Assembly (NCBI RefSeq): GCF_000758525.1
Contig: NZ_CP009241.1
Span: forward strand, 5,022,001-5,086,000
Length of the DNA: 64,000 bases
Source of the DNA: Paenibacillus sp. FSL H7-0357
GTDB lineage: Bacteria > Bacillota > Bacilli > Paenibacillales > Paenibacillaceae
Direction of reading: 5' to 3'
The notes beneath the pieces were generated by a model. That model worked only from the letters and a program-made list of their open reading frames with translations, was not told the origin of the DNA and did not search any database. A program made the position numbers and the translations under genes. Positions 1 through 9,801 of this stretch are shown here, piece by piece. Position 1 is the stretch's first letter. Each line of letters opens with the position of its first letter.

Positions 1-665
1 TTTGTGGTCACCTGGCTGATGATTTTACTGCGTTCCTCACGGGTCAGCTCTGCTTTATCCTTCAGAGCAACAGCTTCACTGGAGTTGGCGATGGTGAATG
101 TGCCGTCAGAAATCTTCGGCTGAAGCACAGACCAAGCGCCTTCAAAGAACAGAAATGCGTTGTTATCCGAAGCTGCACCCGCGTACAAATACAATGGCTG
201 GCCTTTGCCTTTGGCATGATCCACCAGGTATTGGGCTTGTGCTTTACCTACTGCGATGCTGTCAAAAGTTACATAGTAGTTAACGGCATCCGTGTTGTTA
301 ATCAGGCGGTCATAGGCTATAACCTTGATGCCTGCTTTTTGAGCGGCCTCAGCTGCTGCAGCGGCGGCATCACCGTCTTGCGGACAAATGATCAGGACTT
401 TAATGTCTTTGGCAATCAAGGCCTCTACGTTTTCTTTTTCTTTAGCAGAAGAACCTTGGCTGAACAGGATCTCCGAGGTATATTTGGTGTCTTTCAGCGC
501 ATCCTTGAATCTTTGCTCATCCTGCACCCATCTCGGCTCATCTTTAGTCGGCAGCACGATGCCTACATCCACCTTACCGCCTGCACCGTTACCGCAAGCG
601 GATACCAGCACGGCAAGCATCATGGCTACAAGCAATAATGGTATCGCTCTCAAAGACTTTTTCAT
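1..665 (-). CDS. Monosaccharide ABC transporter substrate-binding lipoprotein (partial, 3' end outside window)
   Basis: This is the N-terminal 221 residues of a periplasmic-binding-protein-like sugar receptor; the rest lies beyond the window edge. It begins MKKSLRAIPLLLL and has a hydrophobic signal segment ending in a lipobox (LVSAC), so the mature protein is probably tethered to the outer face of the membrane. The body has the type 1 binding-protein pattern of xylose/multi-sugar receptors (VGIVLPTKDEPRW near residue 36, LIICPQDGDAAAAAAEAA, then GIKVIAYDRLI). An imported sugar would be handed to permease and ATPase subunits that are not visible here. Start: ATG 663-665, with the GGAGGGG ribosome site 10 bases upstream. 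The gene is divergent from the asparaginase. Substrate not determinable; XylF- or ChvE-like is the best guess. Confidence 0.85.
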   Translation of the reverse strand, partial: MKKSLRAIPLLLVAMMLAVLVSACGNGAGGKVDVGIVLPTKDEPRWVQDEQRFKDALKDTKYTSEILFSQGSSAKEKENVEALIAKDIKVLIICPQDGDAAAAAAEAAQKAGIKVIAYDRLINNTDAVNYYVTFDSIAVGKAQAQYLVDHAKGKGQPLYLYAGAASDNNAFLFFEGAWSVLQPKISDGTFTIANSSEAVALKDKAELTREERSKIISQVTT

Positions 666-921
666 TCTAAAAAACCCCTCCCTATATTTGGCTGCTGCTG
701 TTCTTTCATCCTGATGTTATCATTTGAGCTATCCACCCGGAATAGAAAATTCTCCTTTGTTTCTTGAATATCCTCACATCACGGTCCAGCACTTTTTTTC
801 ATCATAAAATACTGCACATGGCTATTTATTATAGGAAAGGTTTGATACAATTCTATTGACTTGTTAATGGCATAACATTAGCTTTCTCACATAATAGATT
901 GACCTGAAAGGAAACGAAGAG

Positions 922-1959
922 ATGATTATTCCAATCCCTGAAGTGAATTTTGACGCTTCCCCTTACTATAATCCCGTGCTTAAAAATGTGGTCATTCTGG
1001 CTACCGGCGGCACCATTGCCGGAAGTGGAGAAGCCCACAAAACATTGAATTACGAACCCGGCGCCCTGCCGATACAAGACCTGCTGGACAGTGTTCCCCA
1101 TCTGGAGCGGATCGCAAATTGCGCCGGAGTACAGGTCAGCAACCTTTGCAGTGCCGACATTACCAGCGACCACTGGCTGACGTTGGCTACATTGATCAAC
1201 ACTCTTGCCCTTCGTGAGGATATTCACGGATTCGTCATTACGCACGGAACCGACACTCTTGATGAAACCTCTTATTTCCTGAACCTGGTTATCAAAACCG
1301 ACAAGCCGGTGATTATTACCGGATCAATGCGGCCTGCAACTGCGATCAGCGCAGATGGCCCACTGAACCTGTTCCAATCGGTAGCGTTGGCAGCGAATCC
1401 GGACGCTTCCGGTCAAGGAGTTATGGTTGTTTTTGCAGAGGGGATCTACAGCGGCAGAGATGTGCAGAAGGTGAATACCTTTAAAGCCAACGCCTTTGAC
1501 GAGCGGGATTTCGGCTGCCTGGGCTACATGCGCGACAGTCAGGCTTTCTTCTATACAAGATCCCTTAAAAGGCATACCACTGCAGCACAGTTCGACGTAT
1601 CGGCTCTGAGTGGATTGCCTGAAGTGTCTGTCGCTTATTTCCACGTCGATGCCGATCCGGGCATTCTAGATTACCTGGCTACGATCTCCAAAGGAATTGT
1701 AATTGCGGGAGCGGGCGGAGGAATATACAGCAAACCATGGATTGATAAAGTCGGGAAACTTAAGAACAACAACATTCCGGTCGTCCGCTGCTCGCGGATC
1801 TCCAGTGGAATTACGCTGAAGGATTCTTACATTGACCTTTCTGCCAATTCGATTCCCTGCAACAGCCTGGTGCCGCAGAAAGCGAGAATTCTCCTGTCGC
1901 TGGCACTGACGCAAACTGTACAGTACGATGAAATTGCCACAATGTTCAATGAGTACTAA
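922..1959 (+). CDS. L-asparaginase, type II-like
   Basis: Hydrolyses L-asparagine to aspartate and ammonia. The 345-residue length and both catalytic Thr boxes fit the family: TGGTIAG at about residue 30 and HGTDTLDET at about residue 114, followed by ITGSMRP, the SADGPLNL segment and the K-containing GIYSKPW region. No signal peptide or lipobox is present; the N-terminus (MIIPIPEVNFDASPYYNP) is polar. The enzyme therefore looks cytoplasmic, although the sequence type resembles the exported class such as B. subtilis AnsZ. It stands alone, with a strong hairpin directly after its stop codon. The ribosome site is AAGGA, 9 bases before the ATG. Confidence 0.9.
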   Translation: MIIPIPEVNFDASPYYNPVLKNVVILATGGTIAGSGEAHKTLNYEPGALPIQDLLDSVPHLERIANCAGVQVSNLCSADITSDHWLTLATLINTLALREDIHGFVITHGTDTLDETSYFLNLVIKTDKPVIITGSMRPATAISADGPLNLFQSVALAANPDASGQGVMVVFAEGIYSGRDVQKVNTFKANAFDERDFGCLGYMRDSQAFFYTRSLKRHTTAAQFDVSALSGLPEVSVAYFHVDADPGILDYLATISKGIVIAGAGGGIYSKPWIDKVGKLKNNNIPVVRCSRISSGITLKDSYIDLSANSIPCNSLVPQKARILLSLALTQTVQYDEIATMFNEY

Positions 1960-1966
1960 GAGTTAA

Positions 1967-2007
1967 ACAACAAACCGCCCGTGGATTGTCCACGGGCGGT
2001 TTGTTGT
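1967..2007. terminator. Perfect 19-bp stem terminator between asparaginase and cyclase genes
   Basis: Perfect inverted repeat, 1967-1985 paired with 1989-2007, 3-base loop. The stem ends in TTTGTTGT on both strands, so it can act in either direction between the convergent genes. Confidence 0.85.
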
Positions 2008-2036
2008 AGTTATAAAAGACAAACTACGCAAATCAC

Positions 2037-2141
2037 TTATTCTTCTTCATATCCGAGCGCCTTTACGCTCATCTTCTCTATGTATGCCGCTATTTCTTCC
2101 CCGGACGGATCGTCCGCACATTCCTTGTTAGGCTTTATTCT
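2037..2141 (-). pseudogene. Possible C-terminal gene remnant (34 codons)
   Basis: An open stretch on the minus strand in a different frame from the cyclase gene, running from a stop at 2142-2144 to TAA at 2037-2039. The peptide (RIKPNKECADDPSGEEIAAY, then IEKMSVKALGYEEE) is acidic and helix-like, with ordinary codon use, and looks like the tail of a protein. It has no start codon or ribosome site of its own in frame. It could be what is left of a gene lost next to the cyclase, or chance. Family not recognised. Confidence 0.2.
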
Positions 2142-2821
2142 TCAATTTCAACGATGATGTTAACAATAGATGCATCGTGGTTTTTAATACGAAGCGGAGC
2201 TGTAAAGGCAGAAATTAGCTTTTTGCCAACCAACGGCGCTGGATTAATGTCTTCATAAATGAGTATTGTCTTCTCTTTATACTTTTCATGATCTAAGAAG
2301 GCATGGTGGACAAAATAACCGTTTCTTTTGGCTTCACTCATATTCTCAATGCTCAAGGTATCAATAGCCACCGCTTTGCAGTTTGGCAACTTCGTCCGTA
2401 TGTATTCAGCGGCTTCAGGAGAGACAGCGGGGAAATTATTGGCGTATATCCCGAAATCAGTATCCCGGTGTTTCCAATGACTCGTGTTGAAAATCAGAAG
2501 ATCCGCTTCATTCAGTTCTTCATATTCCTCGAGTTTCTCAACGGTGATAAAGCCGTTCGGGCCAAGCGGGCAATCAATTAACAGCGGCTTTCGGTAAATG
2601 AAATCTTCAATCGGAATAGCATCTATTCCCTTACCGTTATTCATGTGATGCCATGGGGCATCGACATGGGTACCGGCATGAAGATAAATACTTAACACAC
2701 TTCCGTTCCAGTCATCCCCTTTGTCCAAGCGCTCTTTAGGCTCTAATTTCACTTCTGGCAATCCTGGAAAAACAGGCATTCCTTCATAAATTGGATAACC
2801 AATTTCGACGTATTTTGACAT
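2135..2821 (-). CDS. Cyclase-family metal-dependent hydrolase (kynurenine formamidase-like)
   Basis: The protein (228 residues) has the family signature HAGTHVDAPWHH at about residues 50-61, which is the HxGTHxDxPxH metal-binding motif of the cyclase / kynurenine formamidase fold. Members cleave amide or lactone bonds in small molecules (N-formylkynurenine, isatin, polyketide-type substrates). The start is taken at ATG 2819-2821 (MSKYVEIGYPIYEGMPVFPG) because an AGGAG site lies 8 bases upstream and the family normally begins this way; 25 further in-frame codons upstream have no ribosome site. No kynurenine-pathway gene is nearby, so the substrate is open. Confidence 0.8.
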   Translation of the reverse strand: MSKYVEIGYPIYEGMPVFPGLPEVKLEPKERLDKGDDWNGSVLSIYLHAGTHVDAPWHHMNNGKGIDAIPIEDFIYRKPLLIDCPLGPNGFITVEKLEEYEELNEADLLIFNTSHWKHRDTDFGIYANNFPAVSPEAAEYIRTKLPNCKAVAIDTLSIENMSEAKRNGYFVHHAFLDHEKYKEKTILIYEDINPAPLVGKKLISAFTAPLRIKNHDASIVNIIVEIEE

Positions 2822-3048
2822 ATTAAGCTGCTCCTGTAGTTTAGTTATAGTTTTGTGCCATGCAGCTCCAAGCAGATTCAGCAGTGTCACTACCACAATA
2901 ATACTTGAACTTAAGCGCTAACGGAAGCATGGGGAAGCAGCCTCACCGCAGAATAGATAGAGATGTTAGGCTAGTTTTTTTGCGGGTTCAGAGCAGACAG
3001 CAAAACCTCCGCAACCTTACGGCTCTGGAGGTTCTGAAAGAGAATTGG

Positions 3049-6000
3049 CTATTCAAACAGCGTCACACAGTTTCTGCCCGCTGCTTTGGATTGATACAGC
3101 GCATCGTCGCCGAGCTTGTAAATATCCTCTTCGCGAAGGTTATCGACGCGAACTGCGGCAACACCTATGGATACCGTTATGATTCCGTGCTCTGGACTCA
3201 GCGAATGTTCGATCCGCAGATCGGCGATGCTTCTTCTGATGTTTTCAGCATACTCGCGGGATTGCCACGGAGTGAATCCGGGCACCACGATGCCAAATTC
3301 CTCACCGCCTAACCGGAACGCGAAGCCGTCGGCACGTTCAGCCAATTGCTGTAGCAGACTTCCTACCTGCCGGAGTACGCTGTCTCCTTCATAATGACCA
3401 TACGTATCATTGAATTTTTTGAAATAATCAATATCCAGCATCAGATAAGTCAGATTATTTTTATCCTTTGCCGCTTTCTCCACTTCATCGAGGAATAATT
3501 TGTTGAAATACCTCCGGTTATATAGACCTGTCAACTCGTCGGTTATCGATATCTCTTCGATCAGCTGGATATATTTATTCAGTTCCTCGTTGTTCAGCTC
3601 CAGCTCCTTAGTCCGCTCCACAACCAGTTCCTCCAAATGATCCTTATGCCGTCTCAGCTCCTCCTCCGCCTTTTTGCGCTCGGTAATATCCTTTACGGTG
3701 CCTTGAACAGCCGGTTTGTTCATATAGGTAATAAGAGTCGCCTTATGAATGACAATAATTTCACGACTTTTGTCCTTATGCATCAATTTGGTCTCATACT
3801 CAAATGGCGCCTGCTTGCCCTCAACCCGTCTGGAGTAATAATGCAGAACCTTTTCCCGTTCAGCTGGACTCACGAAGTTCTCAAAATGCTGCTCCAGCAT
3901 CTCCTCCGTGTGGTAGCCAAGCATTTGTGCCAGCGCTTCATTTGCGTATTTGCATTTTTTGTCCTGCGTAATAAAGATTCCGTCCTGCAGATTGCCCACC
4001 AGCTCACGGTATTTCTCTTCGGAGCGCTCCAGTTCGGAGTAAAGGCTGGCATTCTCCAGCGAGAAGACCATTTCTCTGGACAGAAGATTGATAATCTTCA
4101 TCCGTTCCTTCGTAAATAGGCCTGTCACCAGGTTATTCTCCAGGTAAATAATCGCGATGGTCTTGTTCTGGTTGATCAGCGGCATGCAGACGAGCGATTT
4201 GGGACGGTGCTTGACGATATAAGGATCATTAACGAACGGGGTCTCGGAATAGGCATCATTGTAAATGACTGTTTCCCTGCTCTCCTCCACCAGCCTTACT
4301 ATCGAATCCGGCAGATTGTCATACCTCTTATGATCCTGCACGGCTACCGTGATTTTATCTTCCTCCGGCTGATACTCCCCTTCCACCAGCAGACCGGTCT
4401 TGGAGGTCATCAGGATAAAACCCCGCTGGGCCCCGGCATTTTTGATGACAATCTGCATGAGCGCTTCCAGCAGATTATTCAGCTCAATTTCCTTAGAAAT
4501 AGCCTGAGAGGCCAAGATCATCGAATTCAGATCAATGCTTTCGGTATAATCCGAGACCGTGCGCCCGTGCATAAATTCCTTGGTGTTGATTTTCTTGACG
4601 ATATCCGGGTAGCGTTCGTTAATAAACCTGATCTTCTCCTTCGCCCCCCAGACGGAATAATAATATACCGATTGTCTGAGCAGATAGGCTGCGAACTCTT
4701 TGAAACCCTTGTTGTAGTAAAAACGGGCCGCCAGCTCATTGGTCAGCGCCTTATATCTCACGAAGCTGCCCTGTTCACTGGTCTCAATCGCCAGGTCGTA
4801 GTAATGCCCCGCTTTCTCGTCCTGCCGGGAGATCCGTGCCCATTCGGCCTTCATCAGATATTCATGCTGGCGGAAGGTATGCGGTGCATGCCTGGCCCAC
4901 TTGCGGACCCGGCGGAACTCCTTGCGCATTCTGCTCCGGGCCTTCTTTTTATCCAGAAAATTCAGATCCTTGTAACTGTAAGCCAGGTTAAGGAACGTGT
5001 AGAGGGCGAACTCCTCCATAAAAGCCGAGCCGGCAAGTGTGCCGATAATCGGGTAGGCTTTATCTATATACTCCATGGCCTCCCGGTAGCTCTCGTAGGT
5101 GAACAATAGCTTCATTTTATAAATATAATAGATGGCGATTCCGGAAAAATAATTGGCCTCCGTAAGCTCCCGCAAATAGACTTTTTCACTGAACTCATCC
5201 CCGTCAAAAGAATGGTTGTCCGCAAGCTCACCGGCCAGATTCAGTAGATACTGCCGGGCCAGCTGCGCTGTCGCAAGGGACTCCTTATACTTCGTATTCT
5301 CGATCATCGCAAGGGTCCGGCTGCTTTCCTGCAGGTTCGCGGCAATATCCATTGACGGATTCCAGAGATTTACGTAGAAGGAGGAGTGGGCCAGATACAA
5401 TAAATCCCCTGTCCGCAGGCTTGCTTCTATGGATGTGGTGAACCAGTCCTGCAGCGTGTCCCAAGGCTCCGTCCAGGCGTGAGAGAACAGGGTGTATAGT
5501 ACATATGTCGCGCCCTTCCACTGCTGGTCATTGAACTTGTCATTCATTCGTATGCCCAGTCTTCCATAGTCAAAAGCTCCCTTGCTGTCCCCAAATCCGG
5601 ATAACAGCATGGCATAGCCGACAAAAGCAAGTGCCGATTCCGGAGCATTGCCGTAAGTCAGCGTGAGCCCAACCTTCTTCAGTACAACTAAGCCAAAAAG
5701 TGAGGTCTCCCCGGAAATAAAGGCTGGTGGAATGAAGTTAATCAGCAGTCTCATGATCAGCTTCATTTCCGGCTCCTTCATCTCAGCCGCCGCAAAAATA
5801 TCCTCGGCCGGTCTCCCGCGAAGTGCAGTCTTGATCTTCACAAGCTCCTTAAGCACGGAGCCCATACCAACCTTCTCCGGGATGTTCATTCCCAGTACAG
5901 CCAGGCCTTGTCTGCCCGATTGAATTGATTCCTTCATCAAGCCCAGATACATATAGTGATTAGCCTGCATCTCGTAAATTTGCGCAAGGGCCATTCTGTC

Positions 6001-8478
6001 TTCCGTATGCTGGATTAGAATTGAACAGGCTCTGTCTGCCGCTTCAGTATGATGGGTGAGGTAGCCGCATTCCGCATAGAGCTCATAGATTTCCGCCGTC
6101 TGAAGCCGATCTTCGGTCCAGGCATCCTCCGGCAGCAGCTTTTTTGCCGTCTCCAGCAGCACATAAGCCGATTCATAGCCAAACCCGGCTTTTGCTTTGC
6201 GGGCTGCCTTCAGATTAAGCAGAATTACCCTGCTGATTTCCAGCTTATCGCCAATCAGCTCCAGCCCTTTGTTCAGATGTGCGGCGATATCGACGATTTT
6301 ATCCTCCGCTTCCTCAGGCGTCAGCTTATCCAGCATTAGCCGCCCGATCTTCAGATGCAGCGCTTTGCTCTTGTCCTCGTTCAGCATCTGGTAGAACGCC
6401 TGCTGAATCCGGTCATGGGAGAATCTGAACGGGATGTCGGCCAATTGCAGCAGATCTTCCTCCGCATCGGCGAGCAGACCTGAGAATAGGCCATAACGGT
6501 AGTCGGCAGGGTGAATGAACTCTCCTTCCACCGCCGCAGCGATACAGCCGGCAAGGACTTCCCGCGGCTCTTCCGCAATCAATGTCAGCATGCCATAATC
6601 AAACACATTGCCAATGGCAGCACCAAGCATCAAAATTCTGCGCAGATCTTCCGGCAAGGTGATCAGCTTCATCATTAGAAATTCGACGATATTGTCATTG
6701 ATCGGGAGGTTTACAATTTGCTGAAGCTGCCAGCTCCACTCACCTTGCCGCTCATCAAAATGCAGGTACCCGGTTTTATTAAGATCCTTCAGAATTTCGC
6801 TGATAAAAAAAGAGTTGCCCTTGGTACGCTTATAAATAACCTCTGCAAGCTGTCTGACGTTGTCTGTACCCGTATAGAGTGTATCGGCAATCAGACTTTG
6901 CACATGACTCAAGGACAAAGCTCCCAGCTTAATTTCATCAACTTCCCTGCTTTTCTCCATTTTCATCTTAGAGGTAAACAGCGGATGACCAGCAGGTATT
7001 TCGTCGTGCCTGTAAGAACAGACAACAAAAACTTTCCGCAGCTGGTTATCCAGCACCAACCTCTCCACAAGCTGAAGGCTCGAGAAGTCCGCCCATTGCA
7101 GGTCATCCAGGAACAGGACCAGCGGTCTCTCGTTCCTTGTTATTCCTTCGATGAACTTAGCAAATGTGAGGAAGAACCGGTTCGTCTCCTCTGCGGGATT
7201 AAGCGGCGGGGGCTCTATCTCCGGCTGATCGCCGATGAACAGGCTGAGCTCCGGGATCAAACCGGCAATCAGGCTGCCATTTCCGTCCAGCGCCTTGGTC
7301 AGAGCGCCTCCGATATATTGTTTGTAATCCTCATCCGGGCTGTCCAGCAGCTGGCTGATCAACTTTCGGAACGCCTGAATCAAAGCACTGTAAGGGATAT
7401 GCCTGTTGTACTGGTCGAACTTGCCTTCGGCGAAAAGGCCCTTCTCCTGGCTAATGTATTGATGCAGTTCGTGAACCAGCGCAGTTTTGCCCACTCCGGC
7501 GTCTCCCGTTACGAACATAATCTGCGGATTGCCCCGGACACAACGCCGGAATGCATCGGAAAGACAGGCTACTTCCGCTTCCCTGCCGTACAGCTTTTGC
7601 GGGATGCGGAATAGATTCAGCCGATCCTCGCTGCCGATCACAAACTCCTCGTTTCCTGCGAGACATTTTTTCAGATCCGCTTTAATTCCGTAAGCACTGC
7701 GGTATCTATCTTCAGCGGATTTCTCCATGAGTTTCATGATGATAGCGGACAGGACAGGTGAGACCTTGCCGCCGGTTGCTTTATAGGGGGGAACGGCTTC
7801 CTTGGCGATAATGGAATAAATCTGCTCCAGCATTTCCTCCGAGTCATGCGGCTTTATGCCGGTCATCATCTCGTAGAGCACAACACCAAACGAATAATAA
7901 TCACTCCGGTAATCAATATTCCGGCTCATTCTTCCCGTCTGTTCCGGGGAAATATAGTGCAGGCTCCCTTCGAGTACACCGCTGTTCTGAAACTCCGGCC
8001 TCTCCTTGGACAGCTTCACGGCAAGATCGAAATCAATGATCTGCACGAGATTCCGTTCCCTGTTCCAAATGATATTCGAGGGTTTGATGTCCTTATGGAT
8101 TACATTCTGTTCATGTATCGCTCCCAGAATATCAATAACCTGAATCGCCAGCTGCAAAAGCGTGTGCTGATCCGGTGAATCTTCAGCCATAATCCTCTTA
8201 AGCGACCGTCCACCGGTATCCTCCAGCACCATAATGTAGCACCCGTTCTGCTCTACCAGCTTGTAAGGCCGAATAACCCCCGAAGCCGTTTCACTCAGCT
8301 CTTGAAGCAGCCTGAATTCCTGTTTGAACCGCATCACAGCTTCCGGACCGGCAAACTCCGACTTCAGCACTTTCAGAATGACCGTAATACCTGATGCAGC
8401 ATCTGCGCACCTGTAGACCGATTTGATAACGTTGTCGGAAATAGTTTCCAGAAGCTGATAGTTTTCAAATGCAATCAT
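3049..8478 (-). CDS. Giant Ser/Thr kinase - AAA ATPase - GAF - PAS - GGDEF signalling protein
   Basis: An 1809-residue cytoplasmic multidomain regulator. Order: protein kinase (about 6-270; beta-3 Lys in VILKVLK, catalytic loop HKDIKPSN near 128, then DFD where DFG is usual); an AAA/STAND-type ATPase with Walker A GDAGVGKT near 325-332 and a DDLQWAD box; a long helical repeat region; a GAF domain (about 1290-1450); a PAS domain (from SEEKYRELVGNLQDG); a coiled coil; and a C-terminal GGDEF domain with an intact GGEEF active site. The inhibitory RxxD site is not canonical (RADG). The first half matches the trifunctional kinase/ATPase/histidine-kinase architecture, but the histidine kinase is replaced by a diguanylate cyclase, so the predicted output is c-di-GMP. 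Start: ATG 8476-8478, GGTGGAG 5 bases before; a GTG two codons upstream overlaps that site. It follows the membrane protein gene by 13 bases. Confidence 0.9.
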   Translation of the reverse strand: MIAFENYQLLETISDNVIKSVYRCADAASGITVILKVLKSEFAGPEAVMRFKQEFRLLQELSETASGVIRPYKLVEQNGCYIMVLEDTGGRSLKRIMAEDSPDQHTLLQLAIQVIDILGAIHEQNVIHKDIKPSNIIWNRERNLVQIIDFDLAVKLSKERPEFQNSGVLEGSLHYISPEQTGRMSRNIDYRSDYYSFGVVLYEMMTGIKPHDSEEMLEQIYSIIAKEAVPPYKATGGKVSPVLSAIIMKLMEKSAEDRYRSAYGIKADLKKCLAGNEEFVIGSEDRLNLFRIPQKLYGREAEVACLSDAFRRCVRGNPQIMFVTGDAGVGKTALVHELHQYISQEKGLFAEGKFDQYNRHIPYSALIQAFRKLISQLLDSPDEDYKQYIGGALTKALDGNGSLIAGLIPELSLFIGDQPEIEPPPLNPAEETNRFFLTFAKFIEGITRNERPLVLFLDDLQWADFSSLQLVERLVLDNQLRKVFVVCSYRHDEIPAGHPLFTSKMKMEKSREVDEIKLGALSLSHVQSLIADTLYTGTDNVRQLAEVIYKRTKGNSFFISEILKDLNKTGYLHFDERQGEWSWQLQQIVNLPINDNIVEFLMMKLITLPEDLRRILMLGAAIGNVFDYGMLTLIAEEPREVLAGCIAAAVEGEFIHPADYRYGLFSGLLADAEEDLLQLADIPFRFSHDRIQQAFYQMLNEDKSKALHLKIGRLMLDKLTPEEAEDKIVDIAAHLNKGLELIGDKLEISRVILLNLKAARKAKAGFGYESAYVLLETAKKLLPEDAWTEDRLQTAEIYELYAECGYLTHHTEAADRACSILIQHTEDRMALAQIYEMQANHYMYLGLMKESIQSGRQGLAVLGMNIPEKVGMGSVLKELVKIKTALRGRPAEDIFAAAEMKEPEMKLIMRLLINFIPPAFISGETSLFGLVVLKKVGLTLTYGNAPESALAFVGYAMLLSGFGDSKGAFDYGRLGIRMNDKFNDQQWKGATYVLYTLFSHAWTEPWDTLQDWFTTSIEASLRTGDLLYLAHSSFYVNLWNPSMDIAANLQESSRTLAMIENTKYKESLATAQLARQYLLNLAGELADNHSFDGDEFSEKVYLRELTEANYFSGIAIYYIYKMKLLFTYESYREAMEYIDKAYPIIGTLAGSAFMEEFALYTFLNLAYSYKDLNFLDKKKARSRMRKEFRRVRKWARHAPHTFRQHEYLMKAEWARISRQDEKAGHYYDLAIETSEQGSFVRYKALTNELAARFYYNKGFKEFAAYLLRQSVYYYSVWGAKEKIRFINERYPDIVKKINTKEFMHGRTVSDYTESIDLNSMILASQAISKEIELNNLLEALMQIVIKNAGAQRGFILMTSKTGLLVEGEYQPEEDKITVAVQDHKRYDNLPDSIVRLVEESRETVIYNDAYSETPFVNDPYIVKHRPKSLVCMPLINQNKTIAIIYLENNLVTGLFTKERMKIINLLSREMVFSLENASLYSELERSEEKYRELVGNLQDGIFITQDKKCKYANEALAQMLGYHTEEMLEQHFENFVSPAEREKVLHYYSRRVEGKQAPFEYETKLMHKDKSREIIVIHKATLITYMNKPAVQGTVKDITERKKAEEELRRHKDHLEELVVERTKELELNNEELNKYIQLIEEISITDELTGLYNRRYFNKLFLDEVEKAAKDKNNLTYLMLDIDYFKKFNDTYGHYEGDSVLRQVGSLLQQLAERADGFAFRLGGEEFGIVVPGFTPWQSREYAENIRRSIADLRIEHSLSPEHGIITVSIGVAAVRVDNLREEDIYKLGDDALYQSKAAGRNCVTLFE

Positions 8479-8491
8479 GCCCACTCCACCT

Positions 8492-9658
8492 TTAGCTCTT
8501 GTCTCCCGTTACTTCAAAATCGGCATCAAATTTAAACACATAGGCGGCGATCAGCCACATAATCCAACAGTTCAGGCCAAAAAATAGATACCCGTAGTAG
8601 CCCAAAATCGGCATTTCGGAAAAAATATGGAACTTATCCAGATAAGGCACAGAATATTTCCAATAATTCGGATTTACGGGCATTGAATCGTGGAACCACT
8701 CGCTGCCAAAGTTCCAGAACTCCCAGAAGAATCCGTTGCACAAAGTGGCCAGTGCTATCAGAATAACCTTGGACCAATCTCCGTTCTTGATGGATGTAAA
8801 CGGGGTCCAGAAGCCGGCAAGCGCCATAGCGGCAGACAACATCGGGACAAGAGCCACCCAAAGTACCCAGAACAGCAAATAGGGGTAATACCCCATACCA
8901 AAGGCCAAAATCAGTCCAAGGACATAATAAATAATCAGAAAAGTTCTGGAGACCGTAAATTTCGGCCCGTTTTTGTAGCGCTCCCTAAGCGCCCTGAAAG
9001 TCTTGAGCAGCATGTACCATTCAACAATTGCCGGAAGAACGGTAGTATAGGACAAAGAAAACCAGAACACATTACCAAAGTTCGAGAAGACCTCTTTATT
9101 GGGATAATACCAGTTTTCGATCACAAAAAAATTAAGATATTCAAAAGCGAACCAGCTGAAGCAGGACACCACAGCCAGCAGCTGCATCAGTTGAGGCTTG
9201 CGGGAAATAATCGAAACTCCGTTAGTTCTTTTATAAACCAATCCGTCCAAAATCAAAATAAATGACCACCACAATGGAACAAACGTGTAGGATTCCAACG
9301 AAAACGGCAGCTTGAGCCGTGCCCACATCAGAAACCAGCTGAGTGCAAGCACCGGCAGACTCCACCAGAACCAGACGGGAAATCCGGTTGCTGGAGCCTG
9401 CGGCTCAGGTATCCGCTGAGTCTTCTTGAACCCAAACCAGCGGGGAAATAACAGCACCAGGGTAATAAGTAAAGCCACAATACAGGCCAGGGAGAAATAG
9501 ATCAGGCTGAACCCCGGATCGTTCTCCACCTTTTGTGCGGGAAACTCACCATAACCTGCGGGCAACCCCTTCCACTGAGCCAAACTGCCCAGTAAAGGCA
9601 GAAGAAAAATCAACCCAAACGTAACAACCAAAAAAAATGTTTTCCGCCCTGTTTTCAT
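8492..9658 (-). CDS. Polytopic membrane protein of unknown function, paired with the giant kinase
   Basis: 388 residues, unusually rich in Trp, Phe and Tyr, with an N-terminal membrane anchor (residues 7-28) and about ten further hydrophobic segments. Aromatic patches such as WFLMWARLKLPF, NGFFWEFWNFGSEWFHDS and FSWFAFEYLNFF stand out. I do not recognise a named family. The stop codon lies 13 bases before the start of the kinase-GGDEF gene, and the ribosome site of that gene sits in the gap, so the two are almost certainly co-transcribed. A membrane sensor or partner for the giant kinase is a reasonable inference, not something the sequence proves. Ribosome site GAGGGG 9 bases before the ATG. 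Confidence 0.8.
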   Translation of the reverse strand: MKTGRKTFFLVVTFGLIFLLPLLGSLAQWKGLPAGYGEFPAQKVENDPGFSLIYFSLACIVALLITLVLLFPRWFGFKKTQRIPEPQAPATGFPVWFWWSLPVLALSWFLMWARLKLPFSLESYTFVPLWWSFILILDGLVYKRTNGVSIISRKPQLMQLLAVVSCFSWFAFEYLNFFVIENWYYPNKEVFSNFGNVFWFSLSYTTVLPAIVEWYMLLKTFRALRERYKNGPKFTVSRTFLIIYYVLGLILAFGMGYYPYLLFWVLWVALVPMLSAAMALAGFWTPFTSIKNGDWSKVILIALATLCNGFFWEFWNFGSEWFHDSMPVNPNYWKYSVPYLDKFHIFSEMPILGYYGYLFFGLNCWIMWLIAAYVFKFDADFEVTGDKS

Positions 9659-9801
9659 TGTCTCTAACCCCTCTTATGCACGGATTTCAAAAGTCGAATT
9701 TTGCTGGCACACACTCGCTATCTATTCGATAGTCCTCCAATTTATTCCTGCTAGCGTGATCGGTTCTTTCAACTTCTAGTCATACTTTTCAGCTTTTTTC
9801 A

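Noticed and set aside
4207..7614. Two open frames of about 300 codons on the plus strand (4207-5109 and 6718-7614)
   Set aside because: Shadows of the giant kinase-ATPase gene; no motif or ribosome site.
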